Assembly: GCA_037447655.1 (NCBI GenBank)
Contig: JBBHKE010002698.1
Coordinates: 424,782 to 484,781, forward strand
Source: Zygnema cylindricum
Lineage: Eukaryota; Streptophyta; Zygnematophyceae; Zygnematales; Zygnemataceae
Direction: 5' to 3'
DNA length: 60,000 nucleotides
Below the pieces are notes generated by a model that ran no database searches, was not told the DNA's origin, and saw only the letters and a list, made by a program, of their open reading frames with translations. Both the position numbers and the translations under genes were made by a program. Below, in pieces: positions 23,201 through 33,147 of the stretch; position 1 is the stretch's first letter, and every line of letters begins with the position of its first letter.

Positions 23201-23664
23201 CCAGTTATGGTGATGCTCTGATGAGAAGATGTACTTCTCGATATGTATTATATGTGGGTGATGGAACTTGTTACTGGAGTAGCAAACAGCAAAAGGTTAT
23301 TGCTAAAACAACCATAGAGGCTAAGTATATGGCCTCTTGCTCTGTTGTAAAAGAAATGATGTGGGTCAAGTCTTTGCTTGGTGAGCTTGGTCACCTTAAG
23401 AGTGGTGTGCAGAATTCGTTTTGTGATATTCAAGCAGCAATTGATATTACTGCCAATCTTAAACATCATTTTAGAGCCAAACACATGGACATTAAACTTC
23501 GATTTGTTAGAAAGAAGGTAGAAAAAAAAAATCAGTTTATAGTATAGACCAAAAAGCGAGATGGTAGCAGATTATGATGACCAAACTTGTGCATTCCCTT
23601 AAGATGATTTTGTGTAGAGATAAGTGTGGTCTTAAATTGAGGAGTGACTAGAAAACAAAGGGAG
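20222..23664 (+). pseudogene. family A gag-pol unit 2 of the tandem array
   Basis: Starts inside gag at the zinc knuckle (CHFCKKLECYMA near 20240), so primer site and most of gag are deleted. Acidic linker and protease follow (IVDLGASIHKCK, 20490-20530: catalytic DSG is DLG). The pre-integrase motif is at 20905-20945. Integrase runs 21060-21670 with SDNGGEYTSNQFEDF; a short deletion near 21400 removes the DSARSML segment and stops interrupt it. RT is at 22200-22880 with MDIKTTFLHGELEEEI and FIAIYVDDLLLLSKS (about 22670-22715). RNase H is at 23130-23650 with WSDASYGDALMRRCTS. Polypurine tract ACAAAGGGAG ends at 23664. Several stops and frameshifts. Confidence 0.5.
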
Positions 23665-24666
23665 TGTAGAAACTAAAGGTTCTTTTTGGTAATTTCTAGA
23701 TAAAAGGCAGAAAAGAAGCAGAGGGCGTCTACCTCTAACTCCTTTTTTTTAACTCCCACACTTGTCGCAATCACTGAAGGTTGAAGAGGGATCTAGGGCC
23801 ATTGCTGTTTATGCTCTCTAGAGAGAGACAGGTAGCAGTTTGATATATTTACTAAAAAGGCACTTGACGGACCCAAGATTTGATCATGTTCCTGCAGTTT
23901 GTCAAGTCCTTGATAGTCGGTAGCTTTATCCTATTAGTCTTAGATCAGTGCTCATACATATAGGGTTTGACAACTGTTTTAAAGAGGTATACATAGACTA
24001 AATTGTTTTACTGCGCGAAAAGATTTTTAGACATAGACACAGTTTTGTATAGTATAGCGTACGGTACTCCACGAAACAAATATCGCGCATTTGTTGTGGC
24101 TGTGAAACAAATACCATGCAATGAATTTCAACGGCTAGAATTATAGTCAATCTAGATCGAACGGCCGTGATAAATGTCGAGATAGCGGAATGGGCGCATT
24201 GGTAGTTTTCGGTCATCGCCATGTCAAATGACACGTGGCACAATCACAATGGCTTGCGACATCTCCAGAGAATACAAAAAAAAATCCGGATTTGGCAGGG
24301 GTCGAGATTTTGACCATGTTGTACGATGGCTATACAGAAAGTACATCGCCACTTATAATTTTTAGTACGGCACATTAATCTTATTCGTTGCGTACTCTAG
24401 TAGTATAAGGGTTTAGAGAGAGATTTAGGACTTAGAAAATAGGTTGACCCCTCTCTCCTAGAGATCTCTTTTACAAAAGGTCAACTTTTACCTTTCATAG
24501 CTTACTGCTCACGGGAGAAAATTCAGAGATTCTTTTTGTTATCAACTCAAAGGAGTCTTGTCTCCAAAGGGGTGAAGTTGGTCATGCTTTTTATTTGTCA
24601 AGGTGGCAGTTATTCTTGTGGAAACTCAAAGGGGTTAGGGTTTTCCTAGGGGCTTCAAGTGAGCTG
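23665..24666 (+). repeat. 3' LTR of the tandem array, part 1
   Basis: Starts TGTAGAAACTAAAGG. tRNA-like cassette at about 23868-23955 (antisense). GACACGTGGC near 24228 is an ABRE/G-box-like site. It is interrupted after GAGCTG by the nested element 24667-30183 and resumes at 30189-30224. Confidence 0.5.
24662..24666. repeat. target-site duplication, left
   Basis: AGCTG, repeated exactly at 30184-30188. Confidence 0.5.
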
Positions 24667-25730
24667 CGTAGAAATTGATGGTCTTTTTATAAAGTATTTT
24701 CTAGGTCTAAATTGAAATAGAGAAAGAAGCCAAGGCAATCTATCTCTAACTTCTCTCTTCGACTCAAATACTTTTCGCAATCATTGAGAAGTTGGAGAGG
24801 AAGCTAGAGCCATGGCTATATAGGCTATCCAGAGGTTTACGGGAAATAGATTAGTTTAATTATTGAATGGTAGTTTATTAACTTAAAGGGCTAGTGATGC
24901 AACCAAGATTTGATCCTGGTACCTACCGGTCGTCAGAACGCCAAGAGGCGGTATCCTTAACCGTTAAGTCTAGATATTACGATACATAGTATATGGTTTG
25001 ATTTTTATTTAAACATAGTCACGTAGGATATTTCATTTAACGGCAATTGCTTACGGAATATATAGAGTCAGTTATGTAGAAGTACATATTACGGTACGGA
25101 TACCAAACAAGTACCGCGCATTTGTTTTTTTGAACGAAATAAATACCGCGCAAGTATTTATAACGGCTGTGATTGAAATCTGCATTCAATCGGAAAGCCG
25201 AGAAGAAGGTCGAGATTGCGGAAGAGAATCTCGGTGGTTTGTGGTCATCGCCACATCGGATGACACGTGGTGAAATTGGGTTGGATCGCAGCATCTGCGA
25301 GAATCACCGAATCCGGATATGACATGTGTCGACTTTTAGGCCATGTCGTACAATATCCGTACAAAAAGTACACCGCCAATTGTACTTTTGTATACGGAGA
25401 TGTAATATGATTGGCTTGTACGTCAGTAGATAGAGTATGTGAGAGAGAAAGGACTTAGAAATATTGCTAGATAGGACCCTCTCTCCCAAAGAGCTTCTAT
25501 ACAAAAGGTCAAATTTGACCCTCCGTAACTTACTGCTTAGGGGAGCAAATTCAGAGATTATTTTTGCTCTCAACTCAAGGGAGTCTTCTCTTCACAAGGG
25601 TGAAGGTGGTCGGAATTTGTGTTTGCCATGGTTACAGATATTCTTGCTGAAACACAAAGGGGTCAGGGTAATCCTATAGGCTTTTTAGAAGCTGTCCACT
25701 CTGAGAACCTATAGAGGTCTCAAAGTTTCA
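24667..25730 (+). repeat. 5' LTR of nested family A element
   Basis: 1064 bp, CGTAGAAATTGATGG (first base of the usual TG changed) to CAAAGTTTCA. Paired with the 1062-bp LTR at 29122-30183. tRNA-like cassette at about 24895-24975 (antisense). Confidence 0.5.
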
Positions 25731-25745
25731 CGTTATGGGCCCACC
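25731..25745 (+). other. primer-binding site of nested family A element
   Basis: CGTTATGGGCCCACC: one mismatch to the anticodon-arm complement of initiator tRNA-Met. ATG at 25735-25737 is in frame with gag. Confidence 0.5.
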
Positions 25746-27832
25746 CTCTAGGGTACCCATCTTTAATGGAACTGGCTTCATATACTGGGAAAGTATGATG
25801 ATAGGAGCTCTATGCGAGAAAAGGTTTTAGGGGATAGTGAGTGGACGAGTGGGGCGTCCACTCAGTCTTGGAGTCCCTCGAGGGTTTGGAGGAAGCAGAT
25901 TCAGAAGGAAAGCTGATCCATCTTCAGCGGAGGAGGCAATCGAAGGAGAGGTGGTGGACAAAGGAAAGGAGAAGGAGACGACCACACCAATAGTAACTGG
26001 TTCGGCATTCATGTCACCTATTTCGAGGAACAAGGAGAATGATACTGAAACCTGGGACTTCAACAATATGGCGGCAAAGCACTTCATCCTACGCCATCTC
26101 ACTCAAAGACTTGCATGTTCTCATTTGCAGGTATAAAGGGCATCCGATCTTAGGATGGCTCTTATAGAGATGTACCGAAGTGGTATGATTCAACAACAAC
26201 AGTTAGGCTGATCAGAAAGTTATGGAGTATGTATACAAAGGGGGGAAGATGTTGGATTTTTGCAATGAGCTTGCTACACTCTTCATGGAGCTAGAGAGTG
26301 GGGGAAAAGATTTTAGTGAAAAAGAAAAGGTTAACTGTTTACTAATGAAGTTACCCGATGAGTTCGAGAACATAGTCAACCGTGTTTAGGACTTGCCGAA
26401 CTCAAGGTGGATATGGAACTCAGTGGTAGGGATGATTCTCGTTCGAGAGAATACGATTGAGATCCGAAGGGGAGGAAAGAGTGGGCAAGCCTTGGCAACT
26501 GCGCCCGATTGGAGGAACAAGGATTCTTGGAAACCGGTCAAAAACAATGGAGGGAGGGAGCAGAAAAATCAGACGGATGAGTTCCAACCAAGGACTCCGA
26601 AAGGTTTATGTCATTTTTTTAAGAAACCGGGGCACTATATGGCAGAGTGCACTAAGCTAACCGAGCTTCGGTTAAAGGAGGGGTAGGCCGGTGGAACCTC
26701 GAGAGGAAAGAAAAAGGCACTTGTGACATAGGTACATGAGGCAGAATCCGAGGACAAGGACGATGAGCTTCTATTGGATGAGGATTTGGAGGCGAAAAAC
26801 GAGGTCGAAATTCCACGAAGGCAGAAATGTGCTTACGGTGGATTGAAAGGTGAAGCAGGCAAGATTATAGATTCAGGTGTCTCCATGCACATGTGTTAGG
26901 ATAAGCACTTGTTCACTAAAATAAGAAAGATTCCCAACGTAGAGATAGAGTACGGGGATGGGAGGATAGTCACTACTACTCTTGTAAGATCGGTAGATAT
27001 GAAAGTGTTAGTAGATTGAAAGACATCCATCGTAACATTTCTCCGATGTATTGTTTATTCTGGAGCTGAACAAAAACCTCATCTCTACATCTGTATTTTT
27101 TACTAGCATTAGGGTAAGAGTCTTTACTGTTATTTTTGAGGAGGATGTCTATTTCATTGCTGAGAAAGGTAGCCAAGGGATGTTTAGACTGATTTTAAGA
27201 AATGAACAAAGAAACTTTATTATACTGGTGTTCATGATATTATGATGTGGCATAAGAGGCTTGGGCATGTGAATCTAGATAAGTTAAGGGAGATGAAAAA
27301 GATGGCATTGGTGGAAGGGATTCAGTTGAGTGAGAGTGATAATATAAGTGATTATGGTGAATGTAGTGAAGGAAAAACACACATATTACTCTTTCCCAAA
27401 ATAGCCACCTATAAGGAATTAAAAATTCTAGATTTAGTACACACAAATATTTGGGGACCGGATAAAGTGCCCTCACCGGAGGGGAAGAGATTTATGATGA
27501 CTGTCACTGATGATTGGTGTTGGTATTCCAGAGTGTATTTTTTTAGAAACAGGTCAGAAGCTTAGGATTTTTTAGACAATATAAAGCATGGAGCGAAAAA
27601 AACTCCATGAAACTCCAATCAAGAGAGTAAGGAGTGACAATGGTGGGGAGTATACCTCTAACCAGTTTGGGGATTTCCTGAGGGATGATGGAGTCCAACA
27701 CCAAAAGATAGTTCCAAAAAACCAGGAACAGAATGGGGTAGCTGAAAGGTTAAATAGAACACTAAGTGATAGTGCTAGAAGTATGTTGTCAGATAAGAAG
27801 ATAGGAAAAAGGTTTTGGGTAGAAGCAAGTAG
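25735..27832 (+). pseudogene. family A gag, protease and integrase (nested element, first part)
   Basis: Gag opens MGPPSRVPIFNGTGFIYWES from the primer-site ATG, then has a stop; from 25837 GRPLSLGVPRGFGGSRFRRK, DFNNMAAKHFILRHLTQRL and an amber at about 26387-26389 after NRV. Zinc-knuckle region: CHFFKKPGHYMAEC near 26610-26650 (second Cys replaced by Phe). Protease IIDSGVSMHMC near 26865-26900, then a stop. Pre-integrase motif MMWHKRLGHVNLDKLREMKK at 27242-27300. Integrase with DIWGP-like NIWGPDKVPS, SDNGGEYTSNQFGDF and QEQNGVAERLNRTLSDSARS. It ends at about 27832 in KKIGKRFWVEA, where unrelated sequence starts. Confidence 0.5.
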
Positions 27833-28087
27833 TAGGGAGTCCTTTAGGGGTTTGACCAATCTCCATATGAGGGGTGGTAACAGTGAGGAATGAGAGAACT
27901 AACCTCAAAGTACCTCAAAAAAAGCGAGGTACGAAATATAACAGATTTTTTAGGATTCGAAGACTGGACAAAGATTTTTTTATGTGAGACCTTATGGTTG
28001 TGGTTAGTAGTCACTGTCAGTAGTATTTAGAGAAGGGGAGGCCACTCCCGTGAAATAGGCCAGGGGTTTATAAACACACATGATTTA
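27833..28087. other. unassigned insertion or misjoin left of gap
   Basis: Replaces the family A sequence expected after KRFWVEA. I recognise no domain. One frame (27895-28030) is open and starts LTSKYLKKSEVRNITDFLGF; it could be chance. Confidence 0.5.
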
Positions 28088-28097
28088 NNNNNNNNNN
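28088..28097. other. assembly gap (10 N)
   Basis: Run of exactly ten N within unassigned sequence that itself interrupts a copia element. Confidence 0.5.
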
Positions 28098-28408
28098 GGT
28101 ACCACCTGACTCGTTATTGTAAAACGACAAACGATGAAGTTGTAATTCGGGGTAGTGGGTGTATATTATGTATAGGTCTTCATGTAGAGGATAAGCCTCG
28201 TAGTGGTATTGAGCGTAGTGAGATTCATCGCTACGATCATAAGAGGGGTGGGTTTACGTTGAAATCTAGGAATCAAGAATAGTTTACAGATTCCTGAGAC
28301 AATCGACGGAGGTTTAGGTATAATCACCCTCGTAAATCTGAAAACGAGTGGTGAGAATATCGACGTCGATTTAGGCCTCCCAATGTTAAGTATTTTTTCG
28401 AATCTGAA
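28098..28408. other. unassigned sequence right of gap
   Basis: Does not match any other part of the window that I can see. One plus-strand frame is open for about 60 codons (28099-28280) and basic (RSEIHRYDHKRGGFTLKSRN), continuing with stops to about 28400 (RPPNVKYFFESEG). It has no hallmark allowing assignment. Confidence 0.5.
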
Positions 28409-29121
28409 GGGTGATGAACGGACATTCCTTATCAAACCTATTCCTTACAGGCAAGTAGTGGGAAGTCTAAGCTTTTTTATGAATTGTAACCCTCCGGATT
28501 TAGCTGCAGCTATAAGAGTGGTGAGCAAAAGTCTAAATGCTCCCACTAATATGGATTTGGAGGCAGCTAACAGAGTCCTTAGACATTTGATAAGAACTAA
28601 GGATCTAAAGTTGCATTTGGGTGGGGAGAATACTAGCATCGCTACTTAGAGTGATGCGAGTTATGGTGATGCTCCGAATAGGAGATGTACTTCTGGATAT
28701 GTATTATATGTGGGTGATGGGGCTTAATGTTGAAGTAGCAAACAGCAAAATGTTATTGCTCAGTCCACCATGGAGCCTGAGTATATGGCCTTTTGCTTTG
28801 CTGTAAAAGAATTGATTTGGTTCAAGTCTTTGCTTGGTGAGCTTTGTCACCTTAAGAGTGGTGTGCAGAAAAGGTTTTGTGATAATCAGGCAGCAATCGC
28901 TATTTCTGCCAATCCTAAACATCATTTTAAAGCCAAACACATGGACATTAAACTAGATTTTGTTAGAGAGAAAGTAGAAAACAAAATAATCAGTTTAGAG
29001 TACCGACCAGATAGCGAGATGGTAGCAGATATGATTACCAAACCTGTGCCTTCCCCTATGCTAATTTTCTGCAGGGAGAGGTGTGGTCTGAAATTAAAGA
29101 TTGAAAAGAAAATAAGGGGAG
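28409..29121 (+). pseudogene. family A RT end and RNase H (nested element, second part)
   Basis: Resumes family A at DERTFLIKPIPYRQVVGSL (end of RT), then RNase H: HLGGENTSIAT, stop, SDASYGDAPNRRCTSGYVLY, MEPEYMAFCFAVKELIWFKS, FCDNQAAIAISANPKHHFKA and a VADMITKPVPSP tail. Compared with other copies, the integrase C-terminus, linker and most of RT (including YVDD) are absent, their place taken by 27833-28408. Polypurine tract AATAAGGGGAG precedes the LTR. Confidence 0.5.
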
Positions 29122-30183
29122 TATAGAAATTGATGGTCTTTTTTTTGAAGTATTTTCTAGGTCTAAATTGAAATACACAAACAAGCTGAGGCTGTCTATC
29201 TTTAACTTCTCTCTCCAACTCCCACACTTGTCGCAGTCACTGAGAAGTTCGAGAGGAAGCTAGAGCCATGACTACCTAGGCTATCCAAAGGTTTACGGGA
29301 AATAGATTAGTTGATTTATTGAATGGTTGTTTATTTACTTAAAAGATTAGTGATGCAACCAGGATTTTATCCTGGTACCTACCGTCGTCAAAACGCCAAG
29401 AGCCGGTAGCCTTAACTATTAAGTCTAGATGTTACGATACATAGTATATGGTTTGATATTTATTTAAACATAGTCACGTAGGATATTTCATTTAATGGCA
29501 ACTGCGTACGCAATACAAAGAGTCAATTATGTAGAAGTACGGATTACAATTCGGATACCATACAAGTACCGCGTATTTGTTTCTCTAAACGAAATAAATA
29601 TTGCACTAGTATTTATGACTGCTGTGATTGAAATCTGCTTTTAATCGGATGCTTGGAAGAAGGTCTATATTGCGGAAGAGAATCTCGGTGGTTTGTGGTC
29701 ATCGCTACATTAGATGACACGTATGCGTAGGATCGCAGCATCTCCGAGAATTACGGGACTGAGTTCGGATATGACATGTGTCGACTTTTAGGCCAGGTCG
29801 TACAATATCTGTACACAAAAAACACAGGTAGTTGTACATTTGTGTACAAAGATGTAATATGATTGGCACCGTACGTCAGAAGATAGAGTCTGTGAGAGAG
29901 ATAGGAATTAAAAAAATTGGTAGATAGGACCCTCTCTCCCAGAGAGCTTCTGTACAAAAGGTCAACTTTGACCCTCCATAACTTACTACTTTGGGGAGCA
30001 AATTCAGAGATTCTTTTTGCTATCGACTCAAGGGAGTCTTGCCTTCACAAGGGTGCAGGTGGTCAGAGTTTTTGTCTGCCAGGGTGGCAGTTGTTTTTGC
30101 TGAAACACAAATGGGTCAGGATTATCCTAGAGGCTTCTTGGAAGTTGTCCACTCTGAGAACCTATGGAGGTCTCAGAGTTTCA
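29122..30183 (+). repeat. 3' LTR of nested family A element
   Basis: 1062 bp, TATAGAAATTGATGG to CAGAGTTTCA. The G of TG is changed to A. tRNA-like cassette at about 29355-29430 (antisense). Element 24667-30183 is bracketed by perfect AGCTG duplications. Confidence 0.5.
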
Positions 30184-30188
30184 AGCTG
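30184..30188. repeat. target-site duplication, right
   Basis: AGCTG, matching 24662-24666. Confidence 0.5.
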
Positions 30189-30224
30189 CCTACTCCGAGG
30201 ACTAATGGAGGTCTCAGAGTTGCA
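30189..30224 (+). repeat. 3' LTR of the tandem array, last 36 bp
   Basis: CCTACTCCGAGGACTAATGG to AGAGTTGCA completes the LTR started at 23665 (total about 1038 bp). Gypsy sequence follows. Confidence 0.5.
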
Positions 30225-30795
30225 CGCAGAACAAGCTAACAACTAAGAACACGTACCCCCTCCCAAGGATAGATGAACTGTTAGACCGGTTAAGAGGTGC
30301 TCTGTACTTTTCTAAGATAGACTTACGTAGTGGATATCACAAGATTGGAGTTGTGGAAGGCGTTGTTGAGAAGACCGCATTCAAGAATATGTACGGTCAT
30401 TTTCAGTTTCTAGTCATGCCATTTGGGTTGCTTAATGCATTGATTACCTTTATGCACTTAATGAATTCCATCTTCAAGCATAATTAAGATGCGTTCCTAA
30501 TAGTGTTCTTAGACAATATCCTAGTGTATAGTGAAACGCTAGAGGACCATATCAGGCACCTGAGTTGCGTGTTACAAATCCTAAGGGAAAATAAGTTGTA
30601 CGCCAAAATGATTAAATGTGAGTTCTTGAAGAAAACGATACACTTTTTAGGCCATGTGGTGAGTCAAAATGGAATGGCAGTGGACGCCTACAAAACTAAG
30701 CCACTGAAAGAGTGCGAATTACGTCACGGAGCTGAGGAGCTTTCTTGGACTATGCTCCTAGTGCAGAAGATTTGTGGAGGGTTACGCAAAGGTTG
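30225..30795 (+). pseudogene. Ty3/gypsy chromovirus, piece 1: reverse transcriptase
   Basis: Begins inside [48 protein letters not shown] (all frames near 30250-30440), then FLDNILVYSETLEDHIRHL at 30505-30560 and FLKKTIHFLGHVVSQNGMAVD near 30630-30690. The catalytic YxDD box reads LDNI, with the second Asp replaced by Asn, and there are stops (for example after FKHN near 30485). Gag, protease and the RT N-terminus are not in the window. Sequence continues at 31830 after a copia solo LTR; TSD copy GGTTG is 30791-30795. Confidence 0.5.
30791..30795. repeat. target-site duplication, left
   Basis: GGTTG, repeated at 31825-31829. Confidence 0.5.
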
Positions 30796-31824
30796 CGTAG
30801 GAATTAATGGTTCTTGTTAGTATTTTTTAGGTCTTAAACTGTATAAATAATGCAGAAAATAAGCAGCGCCATTCTGTCTCTAACTCCTCTCTTCAACTCC
30901 CACACTTGTTGCAGTCACTGAAGTTTAGAGAAGAAGCTGGAGCCATGGCTGCCCATGCTGTCCACAAAGAGATAGGCAGTATTTTGGTAGGTTTACAGAA
31001 AGGTAACTTGACGAACCCAAGATTAGATCTTCGTTTCTGCCGTCCGTCAAGTTAGCTAGTAGCCGTTAGCCTTATCCTAAAAGTCTAGGACGAATGTTAG
31101 ATTATATATGGTTTGACAAATATATAAACAGCGGGAAAAAGATAAGTGGTGCATAGATACAATTTTATAAAGTACAGAGTACGATATGGTGACAAAAAAG
31201 ATACCGCGCATTTGTTTCAATAGCGAAATAAATACAGCGCATTTTATTTCGATGGCTAGAATTGGAAGTCGTTTTTGATCTAACGGTCGCGATTGATGTC
31301 GAGATTGTGGAATACGTTTTTGGCGGTTTTCGGTCACCACCACATCAAGTGACACGTGGCACAACCACATTGGCTCACCACATCTCCAGGAATTATACGA
31401 ACGAATCCGGTTATGGCATGTATCAACTTTTGGCCATGTTGTACCATGGCCGTACAAAAAGTACACTGCTACCTGTACCTTTATGTATGATACAACACTG
31501 TGATTGGTGCCGTACGTGAGTAGTAAGGGATTAGAGCGGAAGATAGGACTTAGAAAAATTAAGTTGGTGACCGCCTCTCTCAAAGAGAGCTCCTGTACAA
31601 AAGTTATCTTTGACCATTAAAAACTTATTTCTCAAGGAGCAAATTCAGAGATTCTATTTGGTATCCACTCACGGGAGTTTTCCCATTACACGGGTGGAGG
31701 TGGTAAAATTTTTTGTATGTCAAAGTGGTATAAATTCTTGCTGAAACACAAACGGTTCAGGGATATCCTCGGGGCTTTGTGTGAGCTACCTATTCTGAGG
31801 ACTTATCGAGGTCACAAAATTACA
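30796..31824 (+). mobile_element. family A solo LTR in the gypsy RT/RNase H region
   Basis: 1029 bp, CGTAGGAATTAATGG (TG changed to CG) to AAAATTACA, flanked by perfect GGTTG duplications. No internal region, so a solo LTR. tRNA-like cassette at about 31008-31085 (antisense). GACACGTGGC near 31352. Confidence 0.5.
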
Positions 31825-31829
31825 GGTTG
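31825..31829. repeat. target-site duplication, right
   Basis: GGTTG, matching 30791-30795. Confidence 0.5.
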
Positions 31830-32108
31830 CTGCAACCTTCACGCAACTGCTCAAGAATGATGTGCCTTATGAGTGGAAGCAAGCGCAGAAGGCAACCTTT
31901 AACACGCGAATGGAGCTGTTGGTTAACGCTTGTGTGTTAGCTGTCCCCGACCTCGATTTACCTTTGATAGTGATCAGCGACACCACGGATATAACTATTG
32001 GAGCGATCCTTGTGCACGACTATGGAAAAGGTCTTCAACCTATCGCTAACGAGAGCCAAAAATTGAAAACAGTAGAACTTAACTAGGCAACTCATGAGAA
32101 GCAGACCA
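31830..32108 (+). pseudogene. Ty3/gypsy chromovirus, piece 2: RNase H start
   Basis: Reads FTQLLKNDVPYEWKQAQKAT, LAVPDLDLPLIVISDTTDIT, IGAILVHDYGKGLQPIANES, then ATHEKQ. This is the RT-connection and N-terminal RNase H region of a Ty3/gypsy element (the Asp of SDTTD is the expected first catalytic residue). One amber after VELN. It is interrupted at 32108 by the full-length copia element and resumes at 38492. Confidence 0.5.
32104..32108. repeat. target-site duplication, left (imperfect)
   Basis: GACCA versus AACCA at 38492-38496: four of five bases match. Confidence 0.5.
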
Positions 32109-33117
32109 TGCAACTCTGAGACCTCCATAAGTACTCAGAGTAAACAGCTTCCAAGAAGCCTCTAGGATAATCCTGACCCCTTTGTGTTTCAGCAAAAATA
32201 ACTGCCACCCTGGCAGACAAAAACCCTGACCAACTGCATCTTTGTGAAGGCAAGACTCCCCTGAGTCGATAGCAAAAAGAATCTCTGAATTTGCTCCCCT
32301 AAGCAGTAAGTTATGGAGGGTCAAAGTTGAACTTTTGTACAAAAGCTCTCTGGGAGAGGGGGTCCTATCTTCTCTCACAGACTCTATTTACTGATATACG
32401 GAACCAATCAGAATTGAGTTCCGTACGCAAAAGTACAGTTGCCGGTGTACTTTATGTACGGACATTGTACGACATGGCCAAATTGTCGACACATGTCAAA
32501 TCCGGATTCGGAGATACCACAATCCAACGGAATTTCGCCACGCGTCATCCGATGTGGCGATGGCCACAAACCGCCGAAATCTTCCCCCGCAATCTCGACG
32601 CTAATCCCGGCCGTCCGATTAAATTCGGATTTAATCGTAGCCGTAATAAATACATGCGCGGTATTTGTTTCACTTACGAAACAAATGCGCGGTATTGATT
32701 TTCGTCCGTACCGTAATTCGTACATTATATATTATTGGATCTATGTATCCCGTAATCCATTTCAGTTAAATGATTTATCGCACGTTTAATCATTTAAATA
32801 AATATCAAACTACATGTTACGTAATACTACGGCTAGACTTAACGGCTAAGGCTACCGGCTATTTCCTGTCTGCCGGCCGGTAGGTACAAGGATCAAATCC
32901 TGCCGCCGGCACATTCCTTTTAAATAAATAAATCCTAATATAAAATTCACATAAACCTCAGGATAGCCAAGGTAGCCATGGCTCTAGCTTCCTCTCCAAT
33001 TTCTCAGTGACTGCGACAAGTTTGAGAGTTAGAGAGAGAAGTTAGAGATAGACTGCCTCGGCTTCTATATTTCTTTTCAGACCTAGAAAATACTAATAAA
33101 AACCATTAGTTTCTACA
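32109..33117 (-). repeat. 3' LTR of full-length family A element
   Basis: 1009 bp, TGCAACTCTGAGACC to TAGTTTCTACA. Close to its partner at 37469-38491, but with a short deletion near 32510 and scattered substitutions, so the insertion is not recent. tRNA-like cassette at about 32838-32915 (plus strand). Confidence 0.5.
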
Positions 33118-33130
33118 CTCCCCTTATTTT
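33118..33130 (-). other. polypurine tract of full-length family A element
   Basis: Complement of CTCCCCTTATTTT, adjacent to the 3' LTR. Confidence 0.5.
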
Positions 33131-33147
33131 CTAGTCAATCTTTAATT

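Noticed and set aside
27833-28408. Endogenous viral element
   Set aside because: The short basic frames have no recognisable viral domain; calling a virus would be guesswork.
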